NCBI GenBank assembly: GCA_036782715.1
Contig: DAIPYN010000005.1
Coordinates: 1 to 64,000 of the forward strand
Length of the DNA: 64,000 nt
Direction: 5' to 3'
Source: UBA3478 sp036782715
Lineage (GTDB): Bacteria > Bacteroidota > Bacteroidia > Flavobacteriales > Flavobacteriaceae
Part shown: positions 15,562 through 24,170 of the stretch, piece by piece
Layout of the letters: each line of letters starts with the position of its first letter
Position numbering within the stretch: the stretch's first letter is position 1
Notes under the pieces: model-generated
The model's database searches: none
What the model saw: the letters and a program-made list of their open reading frames with translations, nothing else
What the model was told of the DNA's origin: nothing
Made by a program: the position numbers and the translations under genes

Positions 15562-15961
15562 GAAAAAGAAGCCCGATTCGGTAGTATACAATGAAGATTC
15601 AGAACAGTTCGATGCGTTTCTGAAACCTTACTCGACTTCAGTCTCTGCACCTGTAATAGAACCTACCGACCTAACCGGATGGAAACAAAAAGGGGCACAC
15701 AGCGTTAATGCACGGTTTCAAGCGAGAATTGACGAGCTTAAAACCGCCTATCAAAAAATGATGAAAGAACTAGAGGACAATCAGAAGGTTTATCAAGCTT
15801 CTTTCAAATTTGAGCCGGTCATCGGAAAAACGTACCACCTATATCACCATCCGGAGCGCGGACTATTTCTTTCGATTCTGTCCCCCGGAGAATGTCAATT
15901 TGACTTTGAAGGAAGTTACCGACTCGATGCCGATCAAACTTGGTCTAGAATAGATTCTTAA
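15554..15961 (+). CDS. DUF2452 family protein
   Basis: About 135 residues if translation starts at the TTG at 15554, which overlaps the peroxidase stop codon; no ATG is available before the conserved region. The protein reads SKKKKPDSVVYNEDSEQF, SAPVIEPTDLTGWK and YQASFKFEPVIGKTYHLY, which I recognise as the Bacteroidota DUF2452 family. A central helix (residues about 45-75) is rich in Lys, Glu and Gln and may be a coiled coil. The function is unknown. It is the last gene of the folE operon, ahead of a tRNA on the other strand. An upstream TTG at 15500 in the same frame is less likely because it lies deep inside the peroxidase gene. Confidence 0.75.
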   Translation: MSKKKKPDSVVYNEDSEQFDAFLKPYSTSVSAPVIEPTDLTGWKQKGAHSVNARFQARIDELKTAYQKMMKELEDNQKVYQASFKFEPVIGKTYHLYHHPERGLFLSILSPGECQFDFEGSYRLDADQTWSRIDS

Positions 15962-15991
15962 AACAAAAAAGGCAGTCAAATCAACTGCCTT
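15961..15991 (-). terminator. rho-independent terminator of the tRNA-Leu gene
   Basis: Stem AAGGCAGT (15969-15976) with ACTGCCTT (15984-15991), 7-base loop. Read on the minus strand it is followed by a T-rich run (complement of 15961-15970). It lies 13 bases beyond the tRNA 3' end. Confidence 0.7.
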
Positions 15992-16004
15992 AAACACCTT
16001 TGTG

Positions 16005-16086
16005 TACCTTGGGTGGGGATCGAACCCACACTTCCGAAGAAACTGGATTTTGAATCCAGCGCGTCTACCAATTCCGCCACCAAGGC
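16005..16086 (-). tRNA. tRNA-Leu (anticodon CAA)
   Basis: 82 nt on the minus strand. The acceptor arm GCCTTGG pairs with CCAAGGT (a G-U closes the end) and the discriminator is A. The anticodon stem CTGGA/TCCAG holds a 7-base loop TTCAAAA with anticodon CAA (reads UUG). A long variable arm (TTTCTTCGGAAG) marks a class II tRNA and supports Leu. The T arm contains GGTTCGATCC, and CCA is not encoded. An exact -7 box on the minus strand (TAGCTTTG, 16098-16105) precedes it. Confidence 0.95.
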
Positions 16087-16097
16087 AAAATGCGGAG

Positions 16098-16105
16098 CAA
16101 AGCTA
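16098..16105 (-). promoter_or_regulatory. -7 promoter box of tRNA-Leu (TAGCTTTG)
   Basis: Exact TAnnTTTG match on the minus strand, 11 bases upstream of the mature tRNA 5' end. Confidence 0.6.
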
Positions 16106-16171
16106 AGAAATAAATTCACTTTATCGAGCTGATTTTTCGCTTAAGGTTAGGAGCCAGCTGAATAATTTAAC

Positions 16172-16179
16172 TACATTTG
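16172..16179 (+). promoter_or_regulatory. -7 promoter box of prs (TACATTTG)
   Basis: Exact TAnnTTTG match followed by C, 26 nt before the prs ATG. Confidence 0.58.
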
Positions 16180-16205
16180 CAATCCTTTTAAACAAAGGTA
16201 TTTAG

Positions 16206-17147
16206 ATGGCTGTCACCAAATTAACACCAAAAATCTTTGCTTGTACCCAAAGCATACCATTAGCCGAGCAAATTGCCAAGGCCTATGGTCAGCCTTTAGG
16301 TAAGGTGAATTTTTCACGTTATTCAGACGGGGAATACCAGCCAAGCTTCGAAGAGTCGGTTCGAGGAACTCGAGTTTTTATCATAGGATCAACCAATCCT
16401 AGCTCTGATAATTTGATGGAAATGTTGCTAATGCTTGATGCTGCTAAACGCGCCTCGGCTAGACATATCACCGCCGTTTTACCTTATTACGGTTGGGCTC
16501 GTCAAGACCGAAAAGACAAGCCACGTGTACCCATTGCTGCAAAGCTAGTTGCAAAAATGCTTGAAACTGCCGGAGCAACTCGAATCATCACCATGGATCT
16601 GCACGCAGATCAGATTCAAGGGTTCTTCGAGAAACCGGTCGACCACTTGTTTGCATCTACCATCTTCTTACCTCACTTAAAAGAATTAAACCTCCCTAAT
16701 CTTTGTATAGCATCCCCAGACATGGGTGGATCAAAGCGAGCTTACACCTATTCTAAGGCACTCGAATCTGATGTAGTGATTTGCTACAAGCAAAGAGAAA
16801 AAGCCAATGTGATTTCTCACATGGAACTCATTGGGGAAGTTCAAGGAAAAAACGTAGTGTTAGTCGATGACATGGTAGATACTGCAGGCACCTTAACAAG
16901 AGCTGCTGACCTAATGGTTGAAAGAGGCGCTTTAAGTGTACGGGCAATTACCACCCATGGTCTTCTATCGGGCAATGCCTATGAGAGAATCGAAAATTCG
17001 AAACTCACCGAACTGATCATTACCGATTCTATTTCAAAGGAGCACCCTAGCTCTAAAATCAAAGTATTGAGTTGTGCCGAACTATTCGCAGATGTGATGC
17101 ATCGTGTGCATACGAACACCTCAATTTCATCTAAGTTTGTACTTTAA
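16206..17147 (+). CDS. prs: ribose-phosphate pyrophosphokinase (PRPP synthetase)
   Basis: 313 residues, the usual length. It makes PRPP from ribose 5-phosphate and ATP for purine, pyrimidine, His, Trp and NAD synthesis. Visible family motifs are the opening with YSDGEYQPSFEESVRG, the flexible loop YYGWARQDRKDKPR, TMDLHADQIQGFF with the metal-binding His, and the PRPP loop VLVDDMVDTAGT near residues 219-230. It is followed after 11 bases by rplY, an arrangement common in Bacteroidota. An exact -7 box lies upstream. Confidence 0.97.
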   Translation: MAVTKLTPKIFACTQSIPLAEQIAKAYGQPLGKVNFSRYSDGEYQPSFEESVRGTRVFIIGSTNPSSDNLMEMLLMLDAAKRASARHITAVLPYYGWARQDRKDKPRVPIAAKLVAKMLETAGATRIITMDLHADQIQGFFEKPVDHLFASTIFLPHLKELNLPNLCIASPDMGGSKRAYTYSKALESDVVICYKQREKANVISHMELIGEVQGKNVVLVDDMVDTAGTLTRAADLMVERGALSVRAITTHGLLSGNAYERIENSKLTELIITDSISKEHPSSKIKVLSCAELFADVMHRVHTNTSISSKFVL

Positions 17148-17158
17148 TTTTTTATACA

Positions 17159-17779
17159 ATGCAATCAATTACTATTAACGGATCAAAAAGAGAAAGCGTA
17201 GGCAAAGTAGCTACTAAGGCCTTACGTAATGCTGAACTGGTTCCTTGCGTATTATACGGAGGAGAAGCACCTATCCACTTTTCAGCAGAAGAAAAAAGCT
17301 TCAAAAACCTCGTGTATACGCCAAACGCGCACACGGTGGTAATTGAACTAGGAAATGGTGAAAAGTATGAAGCAGTAATGCAAGACATTCAATTTCACCC
17401 AGTGACTGACCGAATTCTCCATATTGATTTCTATCAATTATTTGAGGATAAGCCAGTTACCATGCAAATCCCTGTTAGACTTCAAGGAAACTCTCCTGGG
17501 GTTATGAACGGTGGTCGTTTAATGTTTAGAAAGCGTAAGCTTACAGTTAAGGCGCTACCTGCGAACCTTCCTGACATAATCAACGTAGATATTTCTAAAC
17601 TTAGAATTGGAGGTAACATTTCAGTAGTGAATGTTCTTTCTGATGATTACACTTTCTTACACCCTGACAACACCACTATCGTTCAGGTTAAAACTTCTCG
17701 AAATGCGGTTGATGACGAAGAGGAAGAAACTGAAGAAGGTGCAGAAGGCGGAGAAGCAGAAGCTCCTGCAGCAGAATAA
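17159..17779 (+). CDS. rplY: 50S ribosomal protein L25/general stress protein Ctc
   Basis: 206 residues, the long Ctc form with an L25 domain (about 5-90) and a C-terminal beta domain (about 95-180). The tail (about 185-206) is very acidic and Ala/Glu-rich, as usual in Bacteroidota. L25 binds 5S rRNA in the large subunit. The opening SITINGSKRESVGKVATKAL and the segment LVPCVLYGGE are typical. It lies directly after prs and ends at a strong terminator. Confidence 0.95.
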   Translation: MQSITINGSKRESVGKVATKALRNAELVPCVLYGGEAPIHFSAEEKSFKNLVYTPNAHTVVIELGNGEKYEAVMQDIQFHPVTDRILHIDFYQLFEDKPVTMQIPVRLQGNSPGVMNGGRLMFRKRKLTVKALPANLPDIINVDISKLRIGGNISVVNVLSDDYTFLHPDNTTIVQVKTSRNAVDDEEEETEEGAEGGEAEAPAAE

Positions 17780-17806
17780 TTTGAATTTTAAGCATTCAAT
17801 AAATAC

Positions 17807-17841
17807 CCGCCGTCAGCGCTTGCTGACGGCGGTCTTTTTTT
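17807..17841 (+). terminator. rho-independent terminator after rplY
   Basis: Perfect 11-bp stem CCGCCGTCAGC (17807-17817) with GCTGACGGCGG (17822-17832), GCTT loop, then a run of T. Confidence 0.9.
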
Positions 17842-17845
17842 ATCC

Positions 17846-17853
17846 TAATTTTG
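17846..17853 (+). promoter_or_regulatory. -7 promoter box of pth-ribF (TAATTTTG)
   Basis: Exact TAnnTTTG match, 19 nt before the pth ATG and just after the rplY terminator. Confidence 0.55.
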
Positions 17854-17872
17854 TAGCTGACCTTAAAAGAAG

Positions 17873-18439
17873 ATGAAGAAGTTTTTAATTGTAGGTTTAG
17901 GTAATATAGGAGCCAAATATGAGGGCACTCGTCACAATATTGGCTTTGAAATTATTAATCAGGTTGCAAAAAGGCTTGAAGCAAATTTTGAAGAGGTGAA
18001 ACACGGCAGCATGGCCAAGGCTAGTTATAAAGGAAGAACCTGCTTTCTTCTAAAGCCAAACACCTATATGAACTTAAGCGGTAAAGCAGTCGCCTATCAT
18101 ATGCAGCAAGAAAAGATAGGCTTAGATGAGCTGCTTATTATAACCGACGACTTGAATCTCCCTTTCGGAACGCTGAGAATCAAACCTAAGGGTTCTGATG
18201 GTGGGCATAATGGCTTAAAAGATATACAATCTAGATTAAGCACTCCCAATTATCCTCGGTTTAGATTTGGTATTGGAAACGCCTTTGAACAGGGGCGACA
18301 AGTAGACTTTGTTTTGGGTGGTTGGTCAGAAGAAGAACAATCGAGGCTACAAGAAAGATTAGAACAGTCAGCTAAAGCGATTGAAAGCTTTGTCTTTACA
18401 GGACTTTCAAGAACTATGAATACCTTTAACAATACTTAA
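17873..18439 (+). CDS. pth: peptidyl-tRNA hydrolase
   Basis: 188 residues, the usual length. It releases the peptide from peptidyl-tRNA that has dropped off the ribosome. Motifs: FLIVGLGNIGAKYEGTRHNIGF with the catalytic His and Asn, LLKPNTYMNLSGKAV, and the DDLNLPFGTLRIKPKGSDGG block ending in HNGLKD. It follows the rplY terminator with its own -7 box and precedes ribF by 20 bases. Confidence 0.97.
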   Translation: MKKFLIVGLGNIGAKYEGTRHNIGFEIINQVAKRLEANFEEVKHGSMAKASYKGRTCFLLKPNTYMNLSGKAVAYHMQQEKIGLDELLIITDDLNLPFGTLRIKPKGSDGGHNGLKDIQSRLSTPNYPRFRFGIGNAFEQGRQVDFVLGGWSEEEQSRLQERLEQSAKAIESFVFTGLSRTMNTFNNT

Positions 18440-18459
18440 TTTATCCTGAGGGCGAGCGA

Positions 18460-19398
18460 ATGAAAGTCATTGATAAGGTAGATAATTACCATAACAATAC
18501 TCCTACGGTTTTAACGATAGGAACTTTTGATGGTGTGCACATAGGGCATACTAAGATTATACAACGATTAGTCGTTGATGCTCAATCTAAAGGTTATAAG
18601 TCGTGTCTTCTTACGTTCTTTCCACATCCGCGAGCGGTACTTCAAAGAGATTTATCGATTAAACTATTGACTACCATGGACGAAAAAGCCAAGAGATTAG
18701 AATCTTTGGGTCTTGACTCTTTGGTAATTCATCCGTTTAGTAGAGAATTTTCTCGTCTTAAAGCAAGAGAATATGTAGAACAAATTCTCGTCGAGAAGCT
18801 TCGTGTGAAAAAAATTGTTGTAGGCTATGACCATCGATTTGGAAGAAACCGAGAAGCCGACATTAATGAACTTCGCTATTATTCTCAACTCTTCGATTTT
18901 GAAGTGGAAGAAATTGGTCCTCAAGACATTGACGACGTAGCTGTGAGTTCAACAAAAATCAGAGCCGCCCTCACAGAAGGAGCAGTAGATAAGGCTAATC
19001 AATATCTTGGTTACACCTATAGGGTTGAAGGGGTCGTACAAAAAGGAAATGGAATTGGCCGAGAAATCGGGTTTCCGACGGCAAATCTTCATGAGATTCA
19101 TCCGACAAAGTTGATTCCCGCTGAGGGTGCTTATATCGTAAGTGCACCATATAGAGGAACTCTTCTGAAAGGAATTATGAATATTGGGAAAAACCCAACG
19201 GTCGGGGGCAAGGGGTTACACCTCGAAGTACACTTCCTAGATTTTAACAGTGAACTATACAATGAGCGTCTCAGCGTCCGCTTCCATAAAAGAATTAGAA
19301 GTGAACAGAAGTTTGACAACTTAGAGGCATTAAAAAATCAGTTAGAAATAGATAAGTCAAGCGCGATTAGCTTCTTTAAAAAGGCCATGCTTACCTAG
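18460..19398 (+). CDS. ribF: bifunctional riboflavin kinase/FAD synthetase
   Basis: 312 residues, typical length. Residues about 15-165 form the FMN adenylyltransferase domain (TIGTFDGVHIGH and VSSTKIR are the nucleotidyltransferase motifs) and about 180-305 the riboflavin kinase domain (GNGIGREIGFPTANL, then MNIGKNPTVGG). Together they convert riboflavin to FMN and FAD. It follows pth after 20 bases and looks co-transcribed. No RFN riboswitch-like leader is present in the short gap. Confidence 0.96.
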   Translation: MKVIDKVDNYHNNTPTVLTIGTFDGVHIGHTKIIQRLVVDAQSKGYKSCLLTFFPHPRAVLQRDLSIKLLTTMDEKAKRLESLGLDSLVIHPFSREFSRLKAREYVEQILVEKLRVKKIVVGYDHRFGRNREADINELRYYSQLFDFEVEEIGPQDIDDVAVSSTKIRAALTEGAVDKANQYLGYTYRVEGVVQKGNGIGREIGFPTANLHEIHPTKLIPAEGAYIVSAPYRGTLLKGIMNIGKNPTVGGKGLHLEVHFLDFNSELYNERLSVRFHKRIRSEQKFDNLEALKNQLEIDKSSAISFFKKAMLT

Positions 19399-19405
19399 AC
19401 TTTTC

Positions 19406-19413
19406 TACTTTTG
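19406..19413 (+). promoter_or_regulatory. -7 promoter box of serS (TACTTTTG)
   Basis: Exact TAnnTTTG match followed by C, 18 nt before the serS ATG. Confidence 0.55.
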
Positions 19414-19431
19414 CAGCAAACTTAATTTTCC

Positions 19432-20703
19432 ATGCTACAGATACAGGCGATTCGAGAAAATACAGAGAAAGTCATTACGGCTCTTAAGAAACGTGGGTTT
19501 AAATCAGATGAAATTATACCTAAAATTTTAGACCTTGATGCTTCGAGAAGAGAGACTCAAACCGAATTAGATCAGGTGCTAGCTGAATCTAATCAATTAT
19601 CTGAAAGCATTGGAAAGCTTTTTAAAAGTGCGAAAGCAAGTGAAGCAGAACCGCTTAAAGTTAAGAGTGGGGAACTGAAAGAAAAGAGTAAGGAGCTGAA
19701 CGAAAAACTGCACGAGGTAGCAAATGAGCTTGAAAGCCTACTCTATCAAGTACCAAATACACCGAATGAAATTGTTCCTGAAGGAAAAACTCCTGAAGAG
19801 AATGAGGTCGTATTTAGCAAAGGTATAATCCCTTCCCTTCACACCGGTGCTAAACCTCATTGGGAATTAGCTACCGACTATGATTTGATTGATTTCGAGT
19901 TAGGGGTTAAGATTTCAGGTGCCGGCTTCCCCGTGTACAAAGGGAAAGGGGCTCGTTTACAACGCGCCCTCATTAATTTCTTTCTAGATCAAAACATCGC
20001 AGCAGGTTATGCCGAGGTACAACCACCTCACCTGATCAACGAAGCCTCAGGATATGGTACAGGGCAGTTACCCGACAAAGAAGGTCAAATGTACCATGTA
20101 ACCGGAGACGATCTTTACCTAATACCAACTGCTGAAGTGCCTGTAACCAATATCTTAAGAGATTCATTACTCAAAGAAGAAGAGTTACCTATCGCAATGA
20201 CAGCTTATACCCCTTGTTTTAGAAGAGAGGCAGGTAGTTATGGGGCGGATGTTCGTGGATTAAACCGCTTGCATCAATTCGATAAGGTTGAGATTGTACG
20301 CGTTGAGAAGCCTGAGAATTCATATCAGGCGCTGGACCAAATGGTCGAACATGTAAAAACGATTTTAGAGGCACTTGACCTCCCCTACCGTATTTTGAGA
20401 TTATGTGCCGGTGATATGGGATTCACCTCGGCCCTCACTTATGACTTTGAGGTTTATTCAGCCGCTCAAAACAGATGGTTAGAGATCAGTTCTGTTTCAA
20501 ATTTTGAAACCTTTCAATCGAATCGTTTGAAGCTCAGATATAAATCAAAGGATGGCAAGAAGGCATTGGCTCACACCTTGAATGGAAGTTCACTTGCGCT
20601 TCCGAGAGTATTAGCTGCACTTTTAGAGAACCATCAACATGAAGATGGAATTCATATCCCAACAGCCCTTCAAGCATATACTCACTTTAGCAAAATAGAC
20701 TAG
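19432..20703 (+). CDS. serS: seryl-tRNA synthetase
   Basis: 423 residues, usual length for a bacterial class II SerRS. Residues about 30-105 are the two-helix coiled-coil arm that reads the long variable arm of tRNA-Ser. The catalytic domain shows motif 2 in FRREAGSYGADVRGLNRLHQF and motif 3 in NGSSLALPRVLAALLENHQ. It is followed 5 bases later by a DUF4286 gene in what looks like a housekeeping operon with rsmA and mgtE. Confidence 0.97.
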   Translation: MLQIQAIRENTEKVITALKKRGFKSDEIIPKILDLDASRRETQTELDQVLAESNQLSESIGKLFKSAKASEAEPLKVKSGELKEKSKELNEKLHEVANELESLLYQVPNTPNEIVPEGKTPEENEVVFSKGIIPSLHTGAKPHWELATDYDLIDFELGVKISGAGFPVYKGKGARLQRALINFFLDQNIAAGYAEVQPPHLINEASGYGTGQLPDKEGQMYHVTGDDLYLIPTAEVPVTNILRDSLLKEEELPIAMTAYTPCFRREAGSYGADVRGLNRLHQFDKVEIVRVEKPENSYQALDQMVEHVKTILEALDLPYRILRLCAGDMGFTSALTYDFEVYSAAQNRWLEISSVSNFETFQSNRLKLRYKSKDGKKALAHTLNGSSLALPRVLAALLENHQHEDGIHIPTALQAYTHFSKID

Positions 20704-20708
20704 ATCCT

Positions 20709-21035
20709 ATGCTCATCTACAATATCACTACTCACATAGAATCTCAAATCGAATCAGAATGGGTCGAGTGGATGAGACAGACCTACATACCACTCATGTT
20801 TGCCACGGGTAAGTTTCGTGCAGCAACCTTCACTAAAGTAGTACAAGAATCACATATTGAGGGTAAAAGCTACAGTGTTCAATACACCACGCCTAATAAA
20901 GCGACATTAGAGTCCTTTTTGGCCGAAGACGCTCCACGATTAGAGCTAGAGGCGCAAAACAAATTTGGAAATCAGGCCTTATCCTTTGCCACAGAATTAG
21001 AACTTATCGGACAGGCTCAAATCAAAGAGGCATAA
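20709..21035 (+). CDS. DUF4286 family protein
   Basis: 108 residues, a small cytoplasmic protein starting MLIYNITTHIESQIESEW, which I recognise as the Bacteroidota DUF4286 family with a ferredoxin-like alpha/beta pattern. YSVQYTTPNKATLESFLAEDAP is the conserved centre. The function is not known. It is wedged between serS (5-base gap) and rsmA (shared TAATG at 21033-21037), a position it often holds in Flavobacteriales. Confidence 0.85.
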   Translation: MLIYNITTHIESQIESEWVEWMRQTYIPLMFATGKFRAATFTKVVQESHIEGKSYSVQYTTPNKATLESFLAEDAPRLELEAQNKFGNQALSFATELELIGQAQIKEA

Positions 21036-21847
21036 TGAAGGGGCGTCGTGAATCCTCTGAACCCGTTCGCGCTAAAAAGCATCTAGGACAGCATTTTTTG
21101 AAAGATCAACAGATCGCCTCTAAAATTGCTAACACTTTAAGTTTAGAAGGTTACAAGCATGTATTAGAAATAGGGCCAGGAACCGGAGTTCTCACCCAGT
21201 TTTTAATTAACAAACCTATTGCCCTTGAAGTCATTGATCTCGATAGAGAATCGATTGAGTATCTGCGCACCACCTTTGTTGAGGAGCATCAGCCAAAAGC
21301 GCTGACCATTACCGAAGGAGATTTTCTCAAAAAAGATTTAGCCGAATTTTTCAATGGTGAACCATTCGCTATTACCGGGAATTTTCCTTATAACATCTCT
21401 ACCCAGATTGTCTTCAAGATGCTCGAATATCGAGATCGAATTCCCGAATTCACCGGGATGTTTCAAAAAGAGGTCGCACAACGCATTTGCGAAAAACCTG
21501 GAACCAAAGCCTATGGCATACTCAGTGTTCTAGTTCAAGCCTTTTATGACGCTTCCTATGCCTTTACGGTGCATCCGCAAGTTTTTGAACCCCCTCCCAA
21601 GGTTCAATCTGGAGTCATCATACTCAAACGTAAAGAGAATCAAAACATCAATTGTTCGATTCCCCTATTTTTCAGAGTAGTTAAAACCGCCTTCAATCAA
21701 AGACGCAAAACCATTCGAAATTCATTAAAGACCTTCGAACTTCCTGCAAATGTCACAGAAGACACTATATTTGATCTAAGGCCAGAGCGTCTCGGTGTAA
21801 CAGAATTTATCCGTTTAACTCAACTCATTGAAAATGCAACCCTTTAA
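21035..21847 (+). CDS. rsmA: 16S rRNA (adenine1518-N6/adenine1519-N6)-dimethyltransferase
   Basis: 270 residues. It dimethylates two adjacent adenines in the 3' hairpin of 16S rRNA late in small-subunit assembly. The opening AKKHLGQHFLKDQQIASKI and the SAM loop EIGPGTGVLTQFL are diagnostic, as is GNFPYNIS (motif IV). C-terminal FNQRRKTIRNSLK is conserved in KsgA. It overlaps the preceding DUF4286 by one base and the following mgtE by 14, so the genes are translationally coupled. Confidence 0.96.
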   Translation: MKGRRESSEPVRAKKHLGQHFLKDQQIASKIANTLSLEGYKHVLEIGPGTGVLTQFLINKPIALEVIDLDRESIEYLRTTFVEEHQPKALTITEGDFLKKDLAEFFNGEPFAITGNFPYNISTQIVFKMLEYRDRIPEFTGMFQKEVAQRICEKPGTKAYGILSVLVQAFYDASYAFTVHPQVFEPPPKVQSGVIILKRKENQNINCSIPLFFRVVKTAFNQRRKTIRNSLKTFELPANVTEDTIFDLRPERLGVTEFIRLTQLIENATL

Positions 21848-23186
21848 GCTTACTGAAGAGTTTTTAGCCAAGGTTCGATTGCTCATTGAAGCGACCAATG
21901 AGCGCGAATTGCTTGCGCTTTTCGAGGAGTTACACTATGCCGATATCGCTGAAATCATCAATGAACTAGAGACTCCAGAGGCTATTTATCTCATTCGTTT
22001 ATTAGATTCAGAACGCACTGGAGATGTACTAACCGAACTTGATGAAGATCTTAGAGAAGAGATTTTAGCAGAGCTAAGTGCCACTGAGATTGCCACCGAA
22101 CTTTCTGAAATCGACACCGATGATGCGGTAGATATAATCACTGAACTCTCTGAAGATTTAGCTAAGGAGGTAATCTCCGAAATCGAAGACCGGGAACACG
22201 CTGCAGAGATCTTAGAACTCATGCGCTATGGCGAAGATACCGCTGGGGGTCTTATGGCAAAGGAGCTCATACAAGTCAATGAAAACTGGAATATTACCAC
22301 CTGCGTCAGAGAAATGAGAGCGCAAGCAGAATATGTAACTCGGGTGCATTCCATTTATGTTGTTGACGATAATAATGTTCTGAAAGGACGACTTTCACTA
22401 AAAGACCTACTTACTAGCCCAAATGACGCCCATATCAAGGATGTGTATATCCCAAAGGTAGACTATGTAGGTGTTCATGAAAAATCAGAAGAGGTTGCTA
22501 AGGTCATGGCAAAATATGATTTGGAGGCGATCCCAGTAGTCGATGAAATGAATCGTCTGGTCGGTAGAATCACTATCGACGACATTGTGGATGTGATTAG
22601 AGAAGAAGCCGATAAAGACTATCAGCAAATGGCGGGGATCACCCAAGATGTTGAGGCAGATGATAGCATCTTAGATCTAACCCGAGCTCGACTGCCTTGG
22701 TTGGTGGTAGGATTAATTGGAGGTCTAGGGGCCGCTATGATCATGGGAGGCTTTGAAGATATCATCAGTGAACATGCAATTTTATTCTTTTTCACTCCCT
22801 TAATTGCAGCGATGGCAGGTAATGTTGGAGTACAATCTAGCGCGATTATTGTACAAGGTATCGCGAATGACGATATTAAGGGAAGTATCGCCTCTCGATT
22901 ATCAAAAGAAATGCTACTTGCCCTATTTAACGGGGTCATCTTGGCCGTTTTACTTTTTGCAAGTACATGGCTTTGGAAGGGTCATCTATTGCCTGCATTA
23001 GCCATTTCACTTTCTCTAATTGTAGTCATTGTTATGGCAGGGCTAATCGGCACGTTCATCCCCCTATTCTTGAATAAAAGAGGAATTGATCCAGCCGTTG
23101 CTACAGGCCCTTTTATCACTACAAGCAATGATATCTTTGGAATTTTAATCTATTTCTGGATGGCCAAGATCATCTTAGGAATATGA
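21834..23186 (+). CDS. mgtE: magnesium transporter MgtE
   Basis: About 450 residues. I take the ATG at 21834 rather than the TTG at 21828. The N-terminal domain (about 10-130) is an acidic repeat region; two CBS domains follow (about 130-255, with TTCVREMRAQAEYVTRV and AIPVVDEMNRLVGRITIDD), and then a membrane domain of about five helices ends the protein. The pore signature is AGNVGVQSSAIIVQGIA, in which the acidic Asp of Thermus MgtE comes later (TSNDIFGILIYFW). The CBS domains close the Mg2+ channel when internal Mg2+ is high. It overlaps rsmA and the next dehydrogenase gene (ATGA). Confidence 0.95.
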   Translation: MQPFKLTEEFLAKVRLLIEATNERELLALFEELHYADIAEIINELETPEAIYLIRLLDSERTGDVLTELDEDLREEILAELSATEIATELSEIDTDDAVDIITELSEDLAKEVISEIEDREHAAEILELMRYGEDTAGGLMAKELIQVNENWNITTCVREMRAQAEYVTRVHSIYVVDDNNVLKGRLSLKDLLTSPNDAHIKDVYIPKVDYVGVHEKSEEVAKVMAKYDLEAIPVVDEMNRLVGRITIDDIVDVIREEADKDYQQMAGITQDVEADDSILDLTRARLPWLVVGLIGGLGAAMIMGGFEDIISEHAILFFFTPLIAAMAGNVGVQSSAIIVQGIANDDIKGSIASRLSKEMLLALFNGVILAVLLFASTWLWKGHLLPALAISLSLIVVIVMAGLIGTFIPLFLNKRGIDPAVATGPFITTSNDIFGILIYFWMAKIILGI

Positions 23187-24127
23187 GTCGAAAGGTTTTA
23201 CATCTCGACAGCAATCACCCGGTAATCGCCGAAGGGCTAGAACAACTCGGCTTTCAAAACGAGTACGATTACACGAGCACTTACAAGGAAGTCCTCGAGA
23301 AAATTGAAGATTACGAAGGACTGATTATCCGTTCAAGAATTCCGGTCGATCAGCGTCTGTTAGCTAAAGCCGAAAATCTAAAGTTCATCGGGAGAATCGG
23401 TGCTGGATTAGAAAATATTGATCTCGTAGCGGCCGAAAATCAAAAAATCTTTTTAGCAGCTGCGCCCGAAGGTAATCGCAACGCAGTAGCTGAGCATACC
23501 CTAGGCTTACTACTATCCCTATTCAATAAGCTAAATGTGGCAGACAAAGAAGTACGCTCGGGACTTTGGAGAAGAGAAGAAAATAGAGGCCTTGAACTCG
23601 ATGGAAAAACCGTTGGTATTATCGGGTATGGAAACATGGGTAAACAATTTGCCAAAAAATTAAAAGGCTTTGATGTAGATACTTTATGCTTTGATTTAAA
23701 AGCAAATGTTGGAGATGAAAATGCGCGTCAAGTAAGTATCGAGGAACTTAGAGAGCAAACAGACATTTTAAGTTTACATCTACCCCAAACTCCAGAAACC
23801 ATTCATCTAATCGATACTGCGTTTATCAAACAGATGAAAAAACCCTTTTGGCTCCTCAACACAGGGAGAGGAAGTGCAGTGAAAACCGAAGATTTAGTTA
23901 GCGCCCTTAAGAACGGGAAAATCAAAGGTGCAGGTTTAGATGTCCTAGAATACGAGAGCAAATCATTCACCAATCTTTTTGAACACTCCAATAAACCTGA
24001 AGCATTCTCTTATTTAATTCAGGCAGATAATGTAGTACTGACTCCTCATGTTGCTGGCTGGAGTATTGAGAGCTATTATCTGTTATCTAAAGTAGTTTTA
24101 GATAAGATTGAAAGTCATCTGAGATAA
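23183..24127 (+). CDS. D-2-hydroxyacid dehydrogenase (phosphoglycerate dehydrogenase-like)
   Basis: 314 residues. NAD-dependent family with the Rossmann motif VGIIGYGNMGKQFAKKL, the catalytic Arg in NTGRGSAVKTEDLV, Glu in the GLDVLEYE region and His in LTPHVAGWS. It is short, with no C-terminal ACT domain, so it may be a PGDH-like or glyoxylate/hydroxypyruvate reductase rather than full SerA. It shares ATGA with mgtE and ends the serS-mgtE operon. The family is sure; the substrate is open. Confidence 0.85.
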   Translation: MSRKVLHLDSNHPVIAEGLEQLGFQNEYDYTSTYKEVLEKIEDYEGLIIRSRIPVDQRLLAKAENLKFIGRIGAGLENIDLVAAENQKIFLAAAPEGNRNAVAEHTLGLLLSLFNKLNVADKEVRSGLWRREENRGLELDGKTVGIIGYGNMGKQFAKKLKGFDVDTLCFDLKANVGDENARQVSIEELREQTDILSLHLPQTPETIHLIDTAFIKQMKKPFWLLNTGRGSAVKTEDLVSALKNGKIKGAGLDVLEYESKSFTNLFEHSNKPEAFSYLIQADNVVLTPHVAGWSIESYYLLSKVVLDKIESHLR

Positions 24128-24154
24128 AAGTATTTTTTTCTTCATTTAATCGTA

Positions 24155-24166
24155 ATATTGCAATAT
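24155..24166. promoter_or_regulatory. putative ArsR operator (palindrome ATATTGCAATAT)
   Basis: Perfect 12-bp palindrome ending 4 bases before the arsR ATG. A near-match -7 box (TATTTTTT, 24131-24138) lies upstream, so a dimer bound here would block transcription start or early elongation. Autorepression is inferred from the position. Confidence 0.5.
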
Positions 24167-24170
24167 ACCA

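Noticed and set aside
21986..22222. Ser-rich open frame on the minus strand inside mgtE
   Set aside because: It is the antisense shadow of the acidic N-terminal domain of mgtE and has no promoter or family match.
16206..24127. Housekeeping run prs to the hydroxyacid dehydrogenase as something unusual
   Set aside because: All families and overlaps are ordinary for Flavobacteriales; nothing unexplained was found there.
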